9,831 bases of DNA from an uncultured Lachnospiraceae bacterium. GTDB lineage: Bacteria; Bacillota; Clostridia; Lachnospirales; Lachnospiraceae. The stretch spans positions 1-9,831 of the forward strand of contig CALGGL010000358.1 in NCBI GenBank assembly GCA_937915975.1, read 5' to 3'. A model generated the notes under the pieces. It was not told the DNA's origin and did no database searches. It saw nothing but the letters and a program-made list of their open reading frames with translations. The position numbers and the translations under genes were made by a program. Shown here one piece after another: positions 6,647 to 9,831 of the stretch; position 1 is the first letter of the stretch, and each line of letters begins with the position of its first letter.

Positions 6647-6931
6647 TTATTTGGTTCCGAAGATTCTGTCGCCTGCATCTCAGAGTCCGGCTCTAAGGAT
6701 AGGTACAAGTGCCGGCTTCTTGCCTGACATAAACGGAGCCATACATTTCTCAATCGGCGTTTCTATCTCTACGTCTTCTGTCGGAAGATTTCTTAAAGCC
6801 TCATAGCCCATAAGCATGGCAACCTCCTCGGTGAGCTTACGGAATTCATTTGTACCTGTGTTTTTATCTCTCATCATAGATATTTTGTGCTTTAAAAGCG
6901 GATGATTGATTATAGTAACATTATCTCTCAT
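6647..6931 (-). pseudogene. upp: Broken uracil phosphoribosyltransferase with internal deletion and in-frame TGA
   Basis: Intact Upp converts uracil and PRPP to UMP and is about 209 residues long. Here the first 83 codons are clearly Upp: [21 protein letters not shown], then VEIETPIEK, then [19 protein letters not shown] codon at 6680-6682 follows. Reading on in the same frame gives DAGDRIFGTK and then TAA at 6647-6649, which is exactly the family's usual C-terminus. About 116 codons are therefore missing, including the PRPP-binding DPMLATGG segment, and the product cannot be active. In family members both junction sides encode Gly-Leu-Gly (RAGLG and PGLGDAGD), so loss by recombination between short repeats is likely, with GGA changed to TGA. 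The ribosome site AAGGAGG (plus 6941-6947) is intact, nine bases before ATG, and overlaps the stop codon of the gene upstream. Confidence 0.9.
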
Positions 6932-6945
6932 AACGTAATTCCTCC

Positions 6946-7902
6946 TTATGGTATATTATATTTTTCTTTAAAGCTTTCTGCTTCTTCATTCCAATACTTA
7001 TAGCTAGCATCCTTCGAATGATTGACCAAATCATAGTTATCCTTGATATATTGCATTAAATAATTGCCGGTCTTCTCAGTACCGTAAATATTTACGTGAT
7101 CATTATCATCAAGCATATCATAACTCCAATCAAAGCCAAGCTCATCTGTCATAAGATTAAAATCTATATAAGGAACTCCAAGTTCATTACTAAGCTCAAC
7201 AAGTCCGTTATGCTTCTCATAATTGTAATTTATAGGCGAAGGCATACTTACAAGTATGAGTGCAGCACCATTATCATCACAGAGCTTTTTGATTCTATTG
7301 ATATACCACTTTGAAATACCCCTTACATGATGTATCTCATCGGTCGGAATCATATATTCTCCTCCGGTATATCCCGCTATTATATCTCGTTTATTGAATC
7401 CTTTAAAATGCTCCGGCACACGATTATCCTTTTTACCGAGCATAACCTTCCAAAGCTCATGATACTTCATTACGGGAAATGCATCATATACCGACTGGTA
7501 CAAAGTAGCATAAATCTCTCTTCCGAAATCATGTCCCATAATTTCGGTTTCGATTATTACAAGCTTTGGAGATTGATTTTTAAATATACTTTTCAGTTCC
7601 AGATAGGTTCCGGGAGTAACCTGACCTTCCTCACCTGCTATATAAGAAGTGATACCCTCCTGCTGCCAGAAATCAATCGGATTAATCATTCCGTATGAGA
7701 GGCTGTCACCCATAACGACTACATCAACCGTATCCTTAGGTTCCTCCATAAGACCGGCATAATAGCTGTAACGTTCCGCAACATATTCACTCATTCCCAG
7801 CCTTTCCGGATCAAATATCCGACCGAGTACAAATAAAACAAGATATAACAGTGTAAGAAAACCAAAAGTTCGAAGAAGCTTTCCCAATTTAGAATCCCGC
7901 AT
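6946..7902 (-). CDS. Membrane-anchored SGNH/GDSL-type protein, partner of the MBOAT acyltransferase
   Basis: This protein probably handles an acyl group on an extracellular polysaccharide, as AlgJ/AlgX- or DltD-like partners of MBOAT proteins do. An N-terminal hydrophobic segment at residues 10-29 should anchor it with the domain outside. The SGNH nucleophile block is [10 protein letters not shown], with Ser67. The catalytic Asp/His pair fits DNDHVN at 266-271 (Asp266, His269). A further family-like stretch is [16 protein letters not shown] near 114-129, where a Glu-Thr-Glu occupies the usual conserved region. The start overlaps the end of the upstream MBOAT gene by 14 bases. An AGGAGGTGG ribosome site inside that gene (plus 7912-7920) lies nine bases before ATG, which implies translational coupling. 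The stop codon overlaps the upp ribosome site. The 318 residues look complete. Whether it transfers or removes acyl groups cannot be told from sequence. Confidence 0.85.
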   Translation of the reverse strand: MRDSKLGKLLRTFGFLTLLYLVLFVLGRIFDPERLGMSEYVAERYSYYAGLMEEPKDTVDVVVMGDSLSYGMINPIDFWQQEGITSYIAGEEGQVTPGTYLELKSIFKNQSPKLVIIETEIMGHDFGREIYATLYQSVYDAFPVMKYHELWKVMLGKKDNRVPEHFKGFNKRDIIAGYTGGEYMIPTDEIHHVRGISKWYINRIKKLCDDNGAALILVSMPSPINYNYEKHNGLVELSNELGVPYIDFNLMTDELGFDWSYDMLDDNDHVNIYGTEKTGNYLMQYIKDNYDLVNHSKDASYKYWNEEAESFKEKYNIP

Positions 7903-9472
7903 AGATTAAGTCCACCTCCTCATGTCCCGGTCCGTATACACCAAGCATAACAACACTTACGATAAGACAAATATATATAAGCCATCTTAACGGTAAACAT
8001 TTTCCGGCAATCCATTCTCCCAGCAACTCATGCTTTTCACGAAGTGCCCCTACCACGGTTACGACAACAATTCCAAAGGCAATCACATACCAGTCAAACC
8101 TATCAAGTCCCATAGATAAAAATGCGCCGTTAAAAAGCTCTCGTACTGAAAAGCCGCGGAACAAAGACTTAAACATACTGATTCCCGCCTTTAAAGTTTC
8201 CGCTCTGAAGAAAAGCTCTCCCGTAAAAATAATAATCCAGGTTTTTGCTCTCCTTATCCACTTAAACCAAACCGTATCCTCTGTTATATTTATCTTATCC
8301 ATGAATTTAACCCTGAGAGGCTTTGTCGCAAATTCTATAAGAATGATCACAAAATAATACAGTCCATAACATATATAGCTCCAAGCCGCTCCATGCCAAA
8401 GTCCGTTAGCAATCCAGACAGGAAACAGCGCCATAGCCGCAAGTACAAGCTGTGTTAAATATTTGCCAACATGCTTTGCTCCGAACTTGTTCCATTTTTT
8501 TGCAGGCTTTGAGGTTGAAACAGGAAAGAAAATGTAAGTTTTAAACCACACTCCCAAAGATATATGCCATCTGCGCCAGAATTCAGATGCATCCTCCGCA
8601 AGAAAAGGCTGTCGGAAGTTTTCCGGAAGCTTTATCCCAAAAAGCTTTCCGCTTCCTATTACTATATCTATACAACCGGAAAACTCCATATAAAGCTGTA
8701 TGGTATAAGTAACCGAAGCCGCAACTATATAAGCTCCGTGATAGTTTCCCGCATTATCAAACAACTCCGTTACGATGACACTAAGTCTGTCAGCAATTAC
8801 GATTTTTTTGAAAAGTCCCCAGAATATTCTGATATATCCCTGAGCCAAATTATCCAAATCAAGATTCTTACCCGCATAAAGCTCATCGTTTATGTCTGTA
8901 TAAGAAGTAATGGGCCCTTCCATAATTGTAGGAAAGAAAGCTAAAAACAAAAGAAGCTTTAACGGATTCTTCTGTACCTCAACCTTCTCCCAGTAGACAT
9001 CGGCTATATAGCCGATAGCCGAAAGTGTATAAAATGAGATACCAATCGGAAGAAATAGTTTCTTCGGTGCCAATATCCTATTACCGTTACCGAATAACGC
9101 ATTTACGTTCTCTGCAAAAAAATTATAATATTTGAGATATAAAAGTATTCCGAGAACAGCAAGTATACCGCATATACATATAAGCTTTTGTATGCCGGCC
9201 TGCTTCTTTTTTACTTTCTTTTTTGTGTCCTTATCAAGATCCTTAATTATTTCCTTGGTTTTCCGTTTTTTGGCATAAATCAGTATAGCAGCCACGTATG
9301 TAATCGTGGCTGCAATAACTGTATATATCATATAAAACTTTGAATAATAACAAGAATAGAAAAGACTGGTTAAAAGAAGAACAACCCATCTTATCCTTTT
9401 TGGAAACAATTGATAAAGCAATAGCGTCATGGGAATAAGAAGTATAATATATCCCAATCTGTAATAAATCAT
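7889..9472 (-). CDS. MBOAT family O-acyltransferase (AlgI/DltB-like)
   Basis: This is a polytopic membrane protein that passes acyl groups, usually acetyl, across the membrane for O-acylation of extracellular polysaccharide. Family signatures are clear: LPIGISFYTLSAIGYIADVY (141-160), FFPTIMEGPI near 179-188, SEFWRRWHISLG with His303, and NGLWHGAAWSYICYG with His360. The last two are the conserved histidines of the family. About ten or more hydrophobic segments are present, with a lysine-rich cytosolic loop at about 68-91. The 527 residues are nearer to AlgI-type proteins than to DltB (about 400), and no dltA or dltC is visible. GGGAG at plus 9480-9486 lies about seven bases ahead of ATG. It begins 50 bases after the LCP gene with no terminator between them, and overlaps the SGNH gene at its end. 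The substrate polymer is unknown. Confidence 0.93.
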   Translation of the reverse strand: MIYYRLGYIILLIPMTLLLYQLFPKRIRWVVLLLTSLFYSCYYSKFYMIYTVIAATITYVAAILIYAKKRKTKEIIKDLDKDTKKKVKKKQAGIQKLICICGILAVLGILLYLKYYNFFAENVNALFGNGNRILAPKKLFLPIGISFYTLSAIGYIADVYWEKVEVQKNPLKLLLFLAFFPTIMEGPITSYTDINDELYAGKNLDLDNLAQGYIRIFWGLFKKIVIADRLSVIVTELFDNAGNYHGAYIVAASVTYTIQLYMEFSGCIDIVIGSGKLFGIKLPENFRQPFLAEDASEFWRRWHISLGVWFKTYIFFPVSTSKPAKKWNKFGAKHVGKYLTQLVLAAMALFPVWIANGLWHGAAWSYICYGLYYFVIILIEFATKPLRVKFMDKINITEDTVWFKWIRRAKTWIIIFTGELFFRAETLKAGISMFKSLFRGFSVRELFNGAFLSMGLDRFDWYVIAFGIVVVTVVGALREKHELLGEWIAGKCLPLRWLIYICLIVSVVMLGVYGPGHEEVDLIYAGF

Positions 9473-9522
9473 TTTTCCGCTCCCTTATTTCATATATCTA
9501 TATCCAAATCCCCTTTATAAGC

Positions 9523-9831
9523 TTATTCGCTTATTATAACCTTTTCATTATTATATATCTGACGAAGGTATTCCTTAGCCTGATTAACCGTAGCTTCGTC
9601 AGGTATCATTACATAAACCTCAGCATCACCGGTTGAATAGGTTGTAGACATGGAATCAGAACCCGTTACGCTGTATTTTACAATATCCCACTTAGGACTA
9701 TCCTCAAGCTGAAACTTAACGAAATCGGCTATCTCATCATATTCTATACTTGTTACAACACAGTCGGAAACCTCATTCCATATATCTGTATAGTTCTTAA
9801 GAATCTGTGGACTGGTTGCCTTATCGATCAT
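9523..9831 (-). CDS. LytR-CpsA-Psr (LCP) family protein, C-terminal part
   Basis: This is the end of a longer gene whose start lies beyond the right edge of the window, and only 102 codons are present. The ATG at the very edge is almost certainly an internal Met (MIDKATSPQILKNYTDI). The segment matches the C-terminal region of clostridial LCP proteins: DEIADFVKFQLEDSPKWDI, then YSVTGSD, then YSTGDAEVYVMIPDEATVNQAKEYL. LCP enzymes are anchored outside the membrane and transfer undecaprenyl-linked glycopolymers such as teichoic acid or capsule onto peptidoglycan. The catalytic core with its arginines and aspartates is not in the window, so activity cannot be judged. It leads straight into the MBOAT and SGNH genes, which suggests that the polymer it attaches is the one they acylate. 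Confidence 0.82.
   Translation of the reverse strand: MIDKATSPQILKNYTDIWNEVSDCVVTSIEYDEIADFVKFQLEDSPKWDIVKYSVTGSDSMSTTYSTGDAEVYVMIPDEATVNQAKEYLRQIYNNEKVIISE

Noticed and set aside
6680..6682. TGA in upp as a recoded (selenocysteine or read-through) codon
   Set aside because: Most of the enzyme, including the PRPP-binding segment, is missing around it. Read-through would still give an inactive protein, and no selenocysteine insertion hairpin is evident.
7096..8944. Plus-strand open frames at 7096-7314, 7327-7698 and 8564-8944
   Set aside because: All are antisense to the SGNH and MBOAT genes, whose catalytic motifs fix the true strand and frame.
7889..9472. MBOAT gene as dltB of a D-alanylation operon
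   Set aside because: The protein is much longer than DltB, and neither dltA nor dltC is adjacent. AlgI-type O-acyltransferase fits better, though the substrate stays open.

Overview
The window is AT-rich and consists of tightly packed, well-formed bacterial genes. The codon use, strong AGGAGG-type ribosome binding sites and gene types fit a motile gut or rumen clostridium, most likely a Lachnospiraceae member related to Butyrivibrio or Roseburia. These types are a Cache-domain chemoreceptor, a LacI-fold sensor with a GAF-like tail, an LCP wall protein and a TSGNQG-type cysteine synthase. The family assignment is inference. No tRNA, rRNA, transposase, phage gene or CRISPR array was seen.

Layout, left to right. 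Positions 1-156 hold two full copies and a fragment of a 73-bp tandem repeat that carries a hairpin and probably continues left of the window. Positions 235-1165 are a complete manganese-efflux unit: promoter, yybP-ykoY manganese riboswitch, intrinsic terminator, a short 19-bp duplication and mntP. Facing it on the minus strand (2740-1222) is a two-gene unit, cysK followed by a DUF4186 gene, with a clear promoter and a candidate Rrf2/CymR-like operator. Then on the plus strand come a methyl-accepting chemotaxis protein (2904-4625) and a cytosolic LacI-fold ligand sensor (4743-6488). That sensor has no DNA-binding domain and no recognisable output domain.

The gap at 6489-6646 is a striking nested palindrome whose outer arms reach almost to the stop codons of the two converging genes. 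To its right is a minus-strand unit read from the right edge: the end of an LCP (LytR-CpsA-Psr) protein, an MBOAT O-acyltransferase, an SGNH/GDSL-type membrane-anchored partner, and a broken upp (uracil phosphoribosyltransferase). LCP proteins attach glycopolymers to peptidoglycan, and MBOAT plus SGNH pairs acylate extracellular polysaccharide. This block therefore probably builds and O-acetylates a wall or capsular polymer.

Most notable are the upp remnant (an in-frame loss of about 116 codons between two short Gly-Leu-Gly coding repeats, plus a TGA at the junction), the nested palindrome, the output-less sensor and the left-edge repeat array. I see no convincing wholly new multi-gene system.
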